Shown here: one piece after another, positions 1 to 8,816 of the stretch | Layout of the letters: the number at the start of each line of letters is the position of its first letter | Position numbering within the stretch: position 1 is the first letter of the stretch | Translations under genes and position numbers: made by a program | Notes under the pieces: generated by a model | Database searches by the model: none | What the model saw: the letters and a program-made list of their open reading frames with translations, nothing else | What the model was told of the DNA's origin: nothing | Assembly (NCBI GenBank): GCA_024707385.1 | Contig: JANPZW010000004.1 | Location: forward strand, 248,001-312,000 | From: Cellvibrionaceae bacterium | GTDB lineage: Bacteria; Pseudomonadota; Gammaproteobacteria; Pseudomonadales; Cellvibrionaceae | Length of the DNA: 64,000 bases | Direction of reading: 5' to 3'

Positions 1-417
1 TAGCTCTTTTGTTTGTTTGTCGCGAATATTTTCCAGAAGATCTGCATGGCGGTAGAATTTGTGAAAGTACTTTGGATCGAGATACCAATGCGCATCTTTG
101 TAAGTGCAGCACATATGATTGCTTATGCAGGCGCGAACGGCTACCTCAACCCGTTCAATTGCGTCCATGATCATTTGTCTTAATGCGCCATCAAAACGGT
201 AAGTGCTGACAATATCGGAAAGTTTAGCGCCTTCTTTAAATCGATGATGGTCACCTCCGCCAATTTCGAAAGGGCGCATATAGGGGCAGAGGCGAAATAG
301 CGTTACTACTTCAAGAAAACGAATGGAGCGTTCGTCATCTGAAATATCTAGGCCGCGTTGTCGCAGCAACTCAAGTTGATCCTTGACAGGAAGTGGAGGC
401 TTATTGAAGTTTTTCAT
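1..417 (-). CDS. Abi_2 family abortive-infection protein (AbiD/AbiF-like), 3' end cut off by window
   Basis: The minus strand is open from an ATG at 417 to the window edge, giving the first 139 residues. It shows the Abi_2 (PF07751) N-terminal pattern: an early LPVKDQLELLRQRGL segment, then FLEVVTLFRLCPYMRPF, then STYRFDGALRQMIMDAIERVEVAVRA, which matches the family's YDFDRxLR...AIERIEVAIR signature. Abi_2 proteins include lactococcal AbiD/AbiF, which abort phage infection; their biochemistry is poorly known. The family is usually about 300 residues, so over half is missing here. About 70 bases upstream lies a compact structured RNA that ends in a U-tract and would be transcribed in the same direction. 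Family assignment is confident; function in this strain is inferred. Confidence 0.85.
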   Translation of the reverse strand, partial: MKNFNKPPLPVKDQLELLRQRGLDISDDERSIRFLEVVTLFRLCPYMRPFEIGGGDHHRFKEGAKLSDIVSTYRFDGALRQMIMDAIERVEVAVRACISNHMCCTYKDAHWYLDPKYFHKFYRHADLLENIRDKQTKEL

Positions 418-484
418 TGGATTGCCTCAAAGGGCATCCAATCAGAAGGAGGCTGGGAGCTTGGGTTCAATTTCGAAAGGGCAT

Positions 485-575
485 AAAAAAGCCCACACGA
501 TTTGAGCATCCTCACCGAGGTGAGACTAGGCTTGGTGGGCGTCTTACGAGTAAGGCTAGTCAGTAGTACGGGAGA
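485..575 (-). ncRNA. Structured, probably pseudoknotted RNA upstream of the Abi_2 gene
   Basis: Read on the minus strand, four helices fit together. GACTAG (561-556) pairs with CTAGTC (529-524). A hairpin CUUA-CUCG-UAAG (554-543) lies between those arms. GCCCAC (540-535) pairs with GTGGGC (496-491), crossing the first helix and so forming a pseudoknot. A second hairpin, CUCAC-CUCG-GUGAG (524-511), sits inside that pair and shares base 524 with the end of the first helix. Six U residues (490-485) follow directly, as in an intrinsic terminator. Both hairpins carry the same CUCG loop. The 5' end is not defined; 575 is a guess. I recall reports of conserved RNAs next to abiF-type genes but cannot check whether this one belongs to them. 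It could act as antitoxin, guide or regulator of the Abi protein. Confidence 0.55.
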
Positions 576-1194
576 ATGCAAGAATTTAATTTGGCTATTG
601 ATTGCAATGAGCGGCGGCGCACATCCCTGTATTTGGCAAATAACTTTGTTGATTTTGTTGTTTTTTTCCACGATTTCTCTCCATTCGCCAAGTATCCAAT
701 CATCATTTAGCTTTCTAGCGGTTGATTTCGCCGACAAGCGGTGAGGGCTGAATGTTGCTTCGTCTTAAAGACTCTAGCAGAGCTTGTATCTGTGCCCGCC
801 AATCTAATGGCGGAGATTTTGTCTTGCTGAAAGTATGGCGACGAATAGAAAGGTGTCAATGAGGTTTGGTTCGTTGGGTTTTGAAGCTGTGAATAAATCG
901 TAGTTCTACCGACTTATGTGCGGTGCTTTTCTCGTTGCTGAATTAGTAAGACCTTTACAAGTTGCATTTGGCGAAAATAATTGCACCAATCTCGCAAGGA
1001 GGAAATTTTCATCGAATTGTCGGATTTAAAGGGGCTTGCATCAACAAACGGTAGTGTGGAGGAATGTCGATGTGTGATTTTTCACGCGGAGTAAGTTTGA
1101 TGGTGGCTAACCGGCGTTTATGAGGTCTGGCGATTGCGCCGGAGCCACCATCTAGGATCCGCATTGTGATCTCAGCAATGCGGTGAAGGACTTT
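576..1194. other. Intergenic region without a supported gene
   Basis: No reading frame here resembles a known protein. It presumably holds the promoter of the minus-strand RNA/Abi_2 unit at its left end. A small inverted repeat (CCGCCA/TGGCGG, about 799-816) is present but lacks a U-tract. Base composition is more AT-rich than the genes to the right, which fits an accessory defence segment. Confidence 0.4.
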
Positions 1195-2767
1195 CTAATA
1201 AAACCGCAAAACCAACTCCAGCTGTTTGTGGGTTTGTTGTTCCATTTCGCGCCCCAGTGTTTCCGCTGTTTGAATATCCTGCTGCGTTGCCGCCGCTATG
1301 TTCGCGATTGTCTGTGTATTGAGCTGGATTTCAGTTGCGGTGGTGGATTGCTCTTCGGCGGCTGCGGCGATCTGGTGAGACATTTGATCGATCCGCATGA
1401 CGCTCGTTGAGATGGAGCTCAGGGCCTCGTGTACGCGGTTCATTTCATCGACGCTGCGCTCTGCAGCTGTTAAACACTCATCCATGCGGCCTCTGGCGCT
1501 GGCGGTTGCGCGGCCCAGGTCGCCGATAATGGTTTGGATATGCTCGGTGGATTCCTGGGTGCGCCGTGCCAGTGAGCGCACTTCGTCGGCCACCACGGCG
1601 AATCCGCGCCCTTGCTCACCCGCCCGCGCGGCTTCAATGGCGGCATTGAGGGCCAAGAGGTTGGTCTGGTCAGCGATACTGCGGATCACACCGACGACCT
1701 GGGCAATCTGGGTGCTGTCGTTGGTGAGCTGGCGGATCATATCGTTGAGGTCTGCAACTGTTTGCCCAAGTGTATCCACGGCTAGGCGCGCGGAATCCAC
1801 GACTTGGTGACTGCTGGCGACTTCTTCAGTGGCCATACTGGTCGCAACCGAGGTATGGCTGGCGCCGGACGCCACGTCCTGAATCGCCATTGCCATCTGT
1901 TCCATGGTTTCGGCAACGCGGGCCGTTTCCCGCTGTTGTTTCGCCATGCCCTCAAAGGTCCTGTGTGTGAAGGTGTTTACTTCCTTACCTTTTTCTTCCA
2001 CGAGATTGGCAGACGCACGAAAGCGCCCCAATGCCGTCCGCAAGCGACATTGGGAAGCCAGACGAGCCAGGGCAATGTCCGGGATGGGGCCGATGCCTCC
2101 GGTGTATACAAATGTCGCAATAGGGTCGCGGATTACTTTGTGTGCTTCGCTCAGGGCGTCTTTAAGAGCTCGGCCTCGCAGGAGGAGCGCGAGCATGCTA
2201 ACGGCAGCCGCAGGGAGCGCCATAAGGAGCGTCTGATTGAGCGTAATGGATGCTGATAAAAACCCGGTGGCGGCCAGGACCAGCCAGCAACCGAGACCGA
2301 GGAGCGTGGCATCGCGCCAGCGCCCGCGCCACTGATCGATCCAGCGGAAGGCCGGCTTGCCCGCATTCAATCGTTGGTAAAGCTTGTTCGCTCGCTCAAT
2401 CCACTCGGGCTCGGCCTTAACTCGCACCGATTCAAAGCCGCATAAGGAGCCTTTGTCCCACACCGGGGTAACGTAGGCATTCACCCAGTAATGGTCGCCA
2501 TTTTTTGCAGCGGTTCTTGACGATGCCCATCCAGGGTTTGCCGCTTTTCAGTTGCTGCCACATGGCGGCAAAAACCGCAGGCGGCATATCCGGGTGGCGA
2601 ATGATGTTGTGCGGTTGGTGAGCGAGCTCTTCGATGGTAAAGCCGGATATCCGGCTGAACGTGTCATTGCAGAAGAGAATGTCGCCACGCAGATTCGATG
2701 AGGAGACGATTTCATCATCATCACCCAGTGGCACCTCCTTGCCGGTGATGGGCTTGTTTACGCGCAT
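1195..2767 (-). CDS. Aer-like PAS-domain methyl-accepting chemotaxis protein (frameshifted)
   Basis: Corrected for one base, the product is about 523 residues. Residues 20-110 form a PAS sensor of the Aer type ([17 protein letters not shown], then [10 protein letters not shown]). Two membrane helices lie near 153-171 and 178-197, and the cytoplasmic signalling domain has the invariant hairpin tip ([20 protein letters not shown]) near 367-387. Aer binds FAD through PAS and reports redox state or oxygen to CheA/CheW. The frame breaks in a run of six T (2501-2506, A6 on the coding strand): with five A the PAS reads [19 protein letters not shown], the expected ending, so one base is extra. It stands alone with no che genes nearby. 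Sequencing error is the simplest explanation, though slippage at A6 is possible. Confidence 0.85.
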
Positions 2768-3056
2768 AGTAATTAACCTTATATACCCTTCGCCCGGTTG
2801 AGACGAAAGGCAACAGCTGTGTATTCAGCCTACAAGTCTAGTCCACATTCCTCTGAATGCTTTGAGGCATATCTTCGTCACAGAGACATTTTCTGTTGCC
2901 GGCAATCGGAGCTCGCAAAGATCCAACGCCGACTGCCGTGACAAGCCGCCAGTGGCGGGTAATTTTTCACACGCTTGCGATGTATTTTTACCTGATACAG
3001 AAACATTTTTTGGATAGTCTGTGTCGGTCACCTAGGCATAAATTGAGGAGCGATTT

Positions 3057-3572
3057 ATGGCTGATTTTTCTCCTGCTTTTGAGCGCATGATCCAGAATGA
3101 GGGCGGGTATCGTCTGGTAAATATTGCAGCGGATCGCGGTGGGCAGACGTATGCTGGAATCGCGCGGAATTTTCATCCGAACTGGCCCGGTTGGCGTTTT
3201 GTTGACACTCAACAGATGGAAAATCTCGAGCTCTCAGCGCTGGTGCGCGATTTTTATCGCGTGCAATTCTGGGAAAAAATATCGGGAGAGCTGATTCCCA
3301 ATCAGGTTGTCGCCGAATCCATTTTCGATTTTTGCGTCAATGCCGGAGTGAGTACTGGCATCAAGCTGGCGCAGATAGTTGTAGGCGCCGTGCCGGATGG
3401 ACGCCTCGGCCCCGTCACGCTGGCAAAGCTCAACGACATGGACCCCGCTGTTTTTGTCCTCAAATATGCACTGGCGAAAATTGCTCGTTATGCCGAGATT
3501 TGCAACAAGAACAGGGAGCAGTCGAAATTTCTTCTGGGTTGGATTAATCGCACTGTGAAGGAGTTGGTATGA
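3057..3572 (+). CDS. Glycoside hydrolase family 108 endolysin (N-acetylmuramidase)
   Basis: A 171-residue protein with the GH108 signature near the N-terminus: MIQNEGGY, with E15 as the expected catalytic glutamate, followed by ADRGGQTYAGIAR. The C-terminal half fits the peptidoglycan-binding domain (PF09374) normally paired with GH108. It cleaves murein glycan strands. No signal peptide is visible, so export should depend on a holin, and the next gene, overlapping by four bases, is one. A good Shine-Dalgarno (GAGGAG) lies before the ATG. No other phage genes flank the pair, so it is a prophage relic, part of a bacteriocin or transfer-agent cassette, or a holin/endolysin protein-release system. 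Confidence 0.85.
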   Translation: MADFSPAFERMIQNEGGYRLVNIAADRGGQTYAGIARNFHPNWPGWRFVDTQQMENLELSALVRDFYRVQFWEKISGELIPNQVVAESIFDFCVNAGVSTGIKLAQIVVGAVPDGRLGPVTLAKLNDMDPAVFVLKYALAKIARYAEICNKNREQSKFLLGWINRTVKELV

Positions 3573-4012
3573 GCTGGAATATTCTCGGGATGGGCACGGT
3601 GATCGAAACCATCGGCAAAGTTGCAGACGATCTGATCACTTCAGACGAGGAGCGTCTGAAGGTCGCTTTGCAGGAAAAAGCGATGGATATGGAGCTGGTT
3701 AAAGGCCAATTGGAGATCAACAAAGTTGAGGCGGCGCACCAGAATATTTGGGTTGCGGGATGGCGTCCGTTTATCGGCTGGGTAGGCGGCATCGCGTTGG
3801 CGTACCAATTTATCTTTTATCCAATGCTGACCTGGGGTTGGGCATTGTTTCAGGCGTGGGGCTGGGTGCCGACGACATTGGAGCCGCCTCCGGTGCTGGA
3901 TGCGGAAGAACTTTGGGTGATCCTGACGGGCATGTTGGGGATCGCCGGGTTGCGCAGTTTTGACAAGGTCAAAGGCACCCAGACCCAACGATTAGCGCGA
4001 CGTAACAAATAA
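3569..4012 (+). CDS. Holin of the 3TM (GTA_holin_3TM-like) family
   Basis: A 147-residue protein. The first 50 residues are an amphipathic, charged helix (EERLKVALQEKAMDMELVKGQLE). The segment WVAGWRPFIGWVGGIALAYQ is the typical start of the membrane part of this holin family (PF11351), and hydrophobic stretches follow near residues 66-95 and 123-138. Its ATG overlaps the stop codon of the muramidase (ATGA), so the two are translationally coupled. Holins of this group permeabilise the inner membrane to release endolysin. Nothing downstream continues a phage module; the next gene is a glycosyltransferase. Confidence 0.75.
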   Translation: MSWNILGMGTVIETIGKVADDLITSDEERLKVALQEKAMDMELVKGQLEINKVEAAHQNIWVAGWRPFIGWVGGIALAYQFIFYPMLTWGWALFQAWGWVPTTLEPPPVLDAEELWVILTGMLGIAGLRSFDKVKGTQTQRLARRNK

Positions 4013-4251
4013 ATACAAATTCCATGCGCAACGCGCACATCGGATTCGCAGGTTTTTTACAGGATGCCAATCGCTGTCTGGGGGTGCCTAAACCCCTTGC
4101 GCGGGGCTCTCGGGTCGGTAAGCAATCACCAAAAAAATCAGGGACATGCAACACAAAACGACGCGAGCGTGTGGCGAGCAAATAGGAGTTTGCCCTTGCA
4201 AACCTATTGCTGGAGTATAGAATCGCCGGCTGTTGTATAGAGGGACTTTCT

Positions 4252-5511
4252 ATGACCGACGTCAGTAACTCCAGTCATCCGAGCCGCTCCGCCTTGCGGC
4301 CCCGCCTGCTGCTGATCGAGCTGGATTACCACGCCGAAGTGCTTACCTGCCTGTGCCCGATCCTGGCCGAGCGTTTTGAACTCGTTCTTTGGACCACCGA
4401 TAAGATCTGGCGCAAGACCAGCTTGCCGGCAGAGCTTTTCGTCGAGCTCCTGATCATGCCGAAAAAATATCCGGTGGAGCGTTTCTGGCGCTCACATGAG
4501 CACGCGCTGCTTTCCGTCGACTTTGTTTATTTCAATACTCTGGAAAAACATTTTGGTTTTTTTGCCGGCAGAAAATTCACCTGCCCCACAGTGATGCGCA
4601 TTCACAATACCAATGCCAGCCTATTCCCTTTCGCGTCGATTGACTGGTCCCTCCGAAATGCGTGTAAGTTCGCCGCCTATATGTTGTGGTACGTGTTATT
4701 AAAGCGAATGTGGCATCACCGGGCGCGCTTGTACCGCAATATGAGTTTGTTGATGCTGCCCAGCGAGGGTGTAGTGGCGCGCGTACGAGACGATGCGCAG
4801 GCTCGCGGCTTTCACAATATCAGCGATTACAGTATCCCTTTCAGTTGTTTGGGGGATGCGCAGCCGGCAGTGCGCGGTGACCGAATTGTTTTTGCGGTTA
4901 CCGGCAGTGTCGATGCGCGGCGCAAGGATTACGATGTTTTATTCGACGCTCTGAGTGCACTCAAGCAATCGCGGCCGGAATGGCGTATGGAGATGATTTT
5001 TCTCGGCTGGGCAAAACAGGAGCGCGCACAAACAATATTGGAGCGGTTTTGCTCTCTTGCGGATGAGCAATTTCAGGTCACCAGTTTTCGCGATTATGTG
5101 TCGGAGCAAACTTTTGCCGAACAGATGGCTCGGGTCCATTTTTTGATCGCGCCTATGAAGTTGGCGGCGAGCCACAAAATTCACCAGGAATTTTACGGCC
5201 AGACAAAAATATCCGGCTTGGAAAATGATGTTGTTCGTTATCGCAAACCTGTGATTGTGCCGCAGGATTACAGTTTGCCGCAGGATCTCAACAGAATCGC
5301 TCTGACATATTCGGACGGGCGCTCTCTTTGCGATGCCATGATCACCATGATCGACGCGGACCGGTGGCAGGTGCTGACCAATCGCTTTGAAGAATTGCAC
5401 AATTACAAGCGCTCTGTAATAGCGGCGAATTTTTACGATCTCTGGCAAAAATTGGAGCAGCAGAAAATGACTTATGCGCAGCCACTGGTCGCGCTTGGTG
5501 GCCGTTTGTGA
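4252..5511 (+). CDS. Glycosyltransferase, GT4-like, family uncertain
   Basis: A product of 419 residues starting at the ATG preceded by AGAGGGA; an upstream TTG at 4207 would add 15 residues but has no ribosome site. The N-terminal half begins with PRLLLIELDYHAEVL, like the first Rossmann strand of GT-B enzymes. The C-terminal half has IVFAVTGSVDARRKDYDVLFDAL, the usual start of the donor-binding half of GT4 enzymes, and a later EFYGQTKISGLEND segment where the acidic donor-sugar contacts would lie. It overlaps the next glycosyltransferase by four bases, so both probably act on one surface glycan. The sugar is unknown. Confidence 0.6.
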   Translation: MTDVSNSSHPSRSALRPRLLLIELDYHAEVLTCLCPILAERFELVLWTTDKIWRKTSLPAELFVELLIMPKKYPVERFWRSHEHALLSVDFVYFNTLEKHFGFFAGRKFTCPTVMRIHNTNASLFPFASIDWSLRNACKFAAYMLWYVLLKRMWHHRARLYRNMSLLMLPSEGVVARVRDDAQARGFHNISDYSIPFSCLGDAQPAVRGDRIVFAVTGSVDARRKDYDVLFDALSALKQSRPEWRMEMIFLGWAKQERAQTILERFCSLADEQFQVTSFRDYVSEQTFAEQMARVHFLIAPMKLAASHKIHQEFYGQTKISGLENDVVRYRKPVIVPQDYSLPQDLNRIALTYSDGRSLCDAMITMIDADRWQVLTNRFEELHNYKRSVIAANFYDLWQKLEQQKMTYAQPLVALGGRL

Positions 5512-6404
5512 GTGATACTTCGCCTCTGGTCTCGGTCATTATTCCCGTCTACAACGTCGAGGAATATCTTCACCAGTGTTTGTCTTCCGTTGCGGCACAA
5601 TCCTTCGGCGATCTGGAGATGATTTGTGTCATCGATGGCTCGCTGGATGGATCGGAAGCCATCGCCCGGCAATTTGCTGCGCGGGAATCGCGTTGTCGCG
5701 TGATCAGCCAGAGCAATCAGGGATTATCCGCCGCGCGTAATGCGGGCGTTGCCGTGGCGCGGGGACGTTGGATTTTTTTTCTGGATTCCGACGACTGGAT
5801 GCCGCCGTCAGCGCTGGAGTCTTTGGTTGTCGCCGCAAGCCGGTCAGGTGTGGAAGTAGTGAGTGGCGCGGTGCTGGAATTTTGGGAGGAGGGCGGTTTA
5901 CAAAAACCGTTTAAAAAGTCGGAGAAGCGCGCCACTGGCCATCTGAATCTGCACGGCAGGGATTTTTTTGCGTTGGAAACCATGGTGTGGAATAAGCTCT
6001 ATCCTCGCGTCTGGATCGAACAGTGTCTCTTCACACCGGGTCTCGTGCATGAAGATCTGGATTTTTATTGGCGATTTTTTTCCGCTCACCCAGAGGTTTA
6101 TGCGGCGCCCGATACAGTCGTGTACTACCGCCGCCGCGCCGGCACCCTGAGCCGGCAAAAGGCCTACGATCAGACCTATCAAGACCATTACATCCGCATT
6201 ATCGACAGCGCGTTTGCCGCAGCGCGGGAGCGCAAAACCCTGTCTTATCACGCCGGTCGACAAGCGCTGAAATACCTCAAATATCTGCATGAAAAAGCCG
6301 CTCCCTCGGCGCGGTATGAAGAGCATATCTGGCAGCGTTATGGGGTGCGGGACTCTGCAACCTATCGCTTTGCCCTGACCTGTAAAAAACTGCTGACTGT
6401 CTGA
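5508..6404 (+). CDS. Family 2 glycosyltransferase
   Basis: A 298-residue protein with a GT-A fold from its first residues: LVSVIIPVYNVEEYLHQCLSS, then QGLSAARNAGVAVARG, then FFLDSDDW, which holds the DXD metal site. The usual VDDGSTDGS nucleotide-binding motif reads VIDGSLDGS, so the first aspartate is replaced by isoleucine while the second is kept. It starts with GTG overlapping the preceding stop (GTGA), so the two glycosyltransferases are coupled. It resembles capsule and exopolysaccharide enzymes. No flippase, polymerase or sugar-nucleotide genes are nearby, so the product cannot be named. Confidence 0.85.
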   Translation: MSDTSPLVSVIIPVYNVEEYLHQCLSSVAAQSFGDLEMICVIDGSLDGSEAIARQFAARESRCRVISQSNQGLSAARNAGVAVARGRWIFFLDSDDWMPPSALESLVVAASRSGVEVVSGAVLEFWEEGGLQKPFKKSEKRATGHLNLHGRDFFALETMVWNKLYPRVWIEQCLFTPGLVHEDLDFYWRFFSAHPEVYAAPDTVVYYRRRAGTLSRQKAYDQTYQDHYIRIIDSAFAAARERKTLSYHAGRQALKYLKYLHEKAAPSARYEEHIWQRYGVRDSATYRFALTCKKLLTV

Positions 6405-6429
6405 GCTTCACCTTAGACGGAGCTAGATA

Positions 6430-6963
6430 TCAGGTTGCCACCAGCGCTTTGTCGCATACCGCCCGCAACAACTCATCGTCAGGTGCCAGTGACACCCAGG
6501 TGTTATCGAGCGCGGCGCCCGGCTCCGGTATCAGCAGATCGTCCCTCAGATCGGCGCGGGCATGGGCGCGGCAGTGGAATATCTGAGCAAATTGCCGCGC
6601 AGCCATGCGACGTTCAAACAGAAACAGGTCCGCCAGCACCACGTCGTGATTGATCTGGTTGATGGCGCCGGGGCCGACTCGGACAGCGATAAAACGCACG
6701 GTCTGCGGACGGATAAAGGTCCAGGGGCGCCACATGGCGGTCTCCTCGACCGTGCGCACTACCGTCACATCAGGCGGCAGCAGACTCTTCTGGTGGGAAA
6801 ACCACGAGTATTCACTGACGACTTGAAATCCCAGCATGGCGACCCCGGCAAATGCTGGCACCAGCCAAGCTGGCAGGTGCCTGCGCGACAGGGCGCGCAG
6901 GGCGAGGGCCACGCCTGCGGCGCCCAGACCGGCGAACAGGGTGGCCAATAATTCCCACAACAT
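6430..6963 (-). CDS. Conserved hypothetical membrane protein downstream of the symporter
   Basis: A product of 177 residues from the ATG at 6963, chosen because GGGGA lies six bases upstream; a TTG four codons earlier has no such site. The first 55 residues contain two hydrophobic helices (LWELLATLFAGLGAAGVALAL and LVPAFAGVAMLGFQVV). The remainder, with PRPQTV-like and DNTWVSLAPDD segments, appears soluble. I do not recognise a named domain. Genes of this kind often accompany the DUF4212/symporter pair upstream, which suggests a shared role. A terminator hairpin separates it from the symporter gene, so expression may be partly independent. Confidence 0.6.
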   Translation of the reverse strand: MLWELLATLFAGLGAAGVALALRALSRRHLPAWLVPAFAGVAMLGFQVVSEYSWFSHQKSLLPPDVTVVRTVEETAMWRPWTFIRPQTVRFIAVRVGPGAINQINHDVVLADLFLFERRMAARQFAQIFHCRAHARADLRDDLLIPEPGAALDNTWVSLAPDDELLRAVCDKALVAT

Positions 6964-6975
6964 AAAATTCCCCAA

Positions 6976-7003
6976 AGAAAAGGGCTTTCCTGCGAAAGCC
7001 CGT
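6976..7003 (-). terminator. Intrinsic terminator after the symporter gene
   Basis: GGGCTTTC (6982-6989) pairs with GAAAGCCC (6994-7001) around a four-base loop. On the minus strand the stem is followed by TTTTCTTT. It lies between the symporter stop (7048) and the start of the next gene (6963). Confidence 0.75.
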
Positions 7004-7047
7004 AAGCGGAAACGCTGCGCGCGCTCAGATCTTATGCGCCCCAGACC

Positions 7048-8814
7048 TTAATGATCGGTAGCGGCTCCGGCGCCGCGCGGATAGCGCACGCTTTCCACCA
7101 GATCTTGAATGTCCTGTGGCGGAGGTGCGGTGACAGCGGATACCCCCAGAGCGACCGCGAAATTGATCATCGCCCCCACCGCACCGAACGACAGCGGCGA
7201 AATGCCCAGCAGCCAGTTTTCCGGTGTGTTGGCAAGATTGGCCGTGCCGGGGATAAAGAACCAGCCCAGATAGATGAAGATATACACCATGGTGGCGAGC
7301 AGACCTGCCAGCATCCCGGCGACCGCTCCTACGCTGTTGACCCGTTTGGAGAAGATGCCGAGCATCAGCGCCGGGAAGATGGATGCAGCGGCAATGCCGA
7401 AGGCGAGCGCCACCACCTGCGCGGCAAAACCTGGTGGGTTGATGCCCAGCCAAGTGGCGACGGCTATGGCGACCGCCATAGAAATACGCGCCGCCAGCAG
7501 TTCGCCCCGTTCACTGATATCCGGTTTGAACCACCCTTTGATCAAGTCATGACTCACCGCGGAAGAGATGGCCAGCAGCAGCCCGGCGGCGGTGGAGAGA
7601 GCGGCGGCGAGACCGCCCGCGGCAATCAGCCCTACGACCCAGCCGGGCAGATTGGCGATTTCCGGGTTGGCCAGGACCAGAATGTCGTTGTTGACGCTGA
7701 GTTCATTGCCCGCCCAGCCGCGCGCGCTGGCGGTCTCCTGGAAGGCCGGCACATCATTGTAGGTCTGGATACGACCGTCACCGTTCTTGTCTTCGAATTT
7801 GACCAGGCCGGTCGCCTCCCAGTTTTTGATCCAATCGGGTCTTGCTTCGTATTGAAGCGCCGCCGCCTGCGGACCTTCTGGATAAATGGTGTGGAGCAGA
7901 TTCAAGCGCGCCATGGCGGCAACCGCCGGGGCGGAGAGATACAAAACAGCGATGAACACCAGCGCCCAACCGGCCGACCAGCGCGCATCGGCAACCTTGG
8001 GCACGGTGAAAAAGCGGATGATCACGTGCGGCAGACCGGCGGTGCCGATCATCAGCGAGAGGGTGAACAGCACCATATTGAGTTTGTCCGGCACATCCGC
8101 CGTGTAGTCGCGGAAGCCCAGTTCACGCACCACGCTGTCCAGCTTGGTGAGCAGCGGCACGCCGGATTCCGTATGGTCGGAAAACAATCCGAGCGGCGGG
8201 ATGGGATTGCCGGTCAGCTGCAGGGAGATAAAGACCGCCGGAATCGTGTAGGCGATGATCAACACCACGTACTGCGCCACCTGGGTATAGGTGATGCCTT
8301 TCATGCCACCCAGCACTGCATAGAAAAACACCACCACCGCCGCGATGATCAGACCTGTGTTGCTGCTGACTTCAAGAAACCGGGAAAAGGCCACCCCTGC
8401 GCCCGTCATCTGGCCGATAACGTAAGTGACCGAAGTGATGATCAGGCAAATAACCGCGACCATGCGGGCGCTCGAACTGTAGAAGCGGTCACCGATAAAT
8501 TGCGGCACGGTGAACTTGCCGAATTTACGCAGATAGGGCGCCAACAGCATGGCCAGCAGCACGTAGCCGCCGGTCCAGCCCATCAGATAGGTGGAATTGG
8601 CGTAGCCTCCTGCGGCGATCAGCCCGGCCATGGAAATAAACGAAGCGGCTGACATCCAGTCCGCGGCGGTCGCCATGCCGTTGACCACCGGGTGAACACC
8701 GCCGCCGGCGACATAGAATTCTTTGGTGGAGGCTGCGCGTGACCAGACAGCGATGGCGATATAAAGCGCGAAGGACCCGCCGACGAAGAGCAGATTGATG
8801 GCAAATTGGCTCAT
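7048..8814 (-). CDS. Sodium:solute symporter large subunit (SSS family, ActP-like)
   Basis: A 588-residue membrane protein from the ATG at 8814. It has the sodium:solute symporter fold with many hydrophobic helices, the early EFYVAGGGVHPVVNGMATAADWMSAASFI segment typical of acetate-type symporters, and GGMKGITYTQVAQY. A soluble insert around residues 300-360 (DKNGDGRIQTYNDVPAF) looks like an EF-hand-type loop, a feature I associate with the subfamily that has a separate small subunit. That small subunit (DUF4212) is encoded two bases upstream. The pair probably takes up short-chain carboxylates such as acetate with sodium; the substrate is an inference. Confidence 0.88.
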   Translation of the reverse strand: MSQFAINLLFVGGSFALYIAIAVWSRAASTKEFYVAGGGVHPVVNGMATAADWMSAASFISMAGLIAAGGYANSTYLMGWTGGYVLLAMLLAPYLRKFGKFTVPQFIGDRFYSSSARMVAVICLIITSVTYVIGQMTGAGVAFSRFLEVSSNTGLIIAAVVVFFYAVLGGMKGITYTQVAQYVVLIIAYTIPAVFISLQLTGNPIPPLGLFSDHTESGVPLLTKLDSVVRELGFRDYTADVPDKLNMVLFTLSLMIGTAGLPHVIIRFFTVPKVADARWSAGWALVFIAVLYLSAPAVAAMARLNLLHTIYPEGPQAAALQYEARPDWIKNWEATGLVKFEDKNGDGRIQTYNDVPAFQETASARGWAGNELSVNNDILVLANPEIANLPGWVVGLIAAGGLAAALSTAAGLLLAISSAVSHDLIKGWFKPDISERGELLAARISMAVAIAVATWLGINPPGFAAQVVALAFGIAAASIFPALMLGIFSKRVNSVGAVAGMLAGLLATMVYIFIYLGWFFIPGTANLANTPENWLLGISPLSFGAVGAMINFAVALGVSAVTAPPPQDIQDLVESVRYPRGAGAATDH

Positions 8815-8816
8815 GA

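Noticed and set aside
414..737. A 107-codon minus-strand frame upstream of Abi_2
   Set aside because: It runs through the structured RNA and terminator, has no ribosome site and no family likeness.
2896..3090. A 64-codon plus-strand frame before the muramidase
   Set aside because: It overlaps the muramidase start in another frame and has no homologous features; the region is the muramidase leader.
7051..8652. A 533-codon plus-strand frame opposite the sodium:solute symporter
   Set aside because: It is antisense to a confident transporter gene, has His/Arg/Gln-rich composition and resembles no protein.
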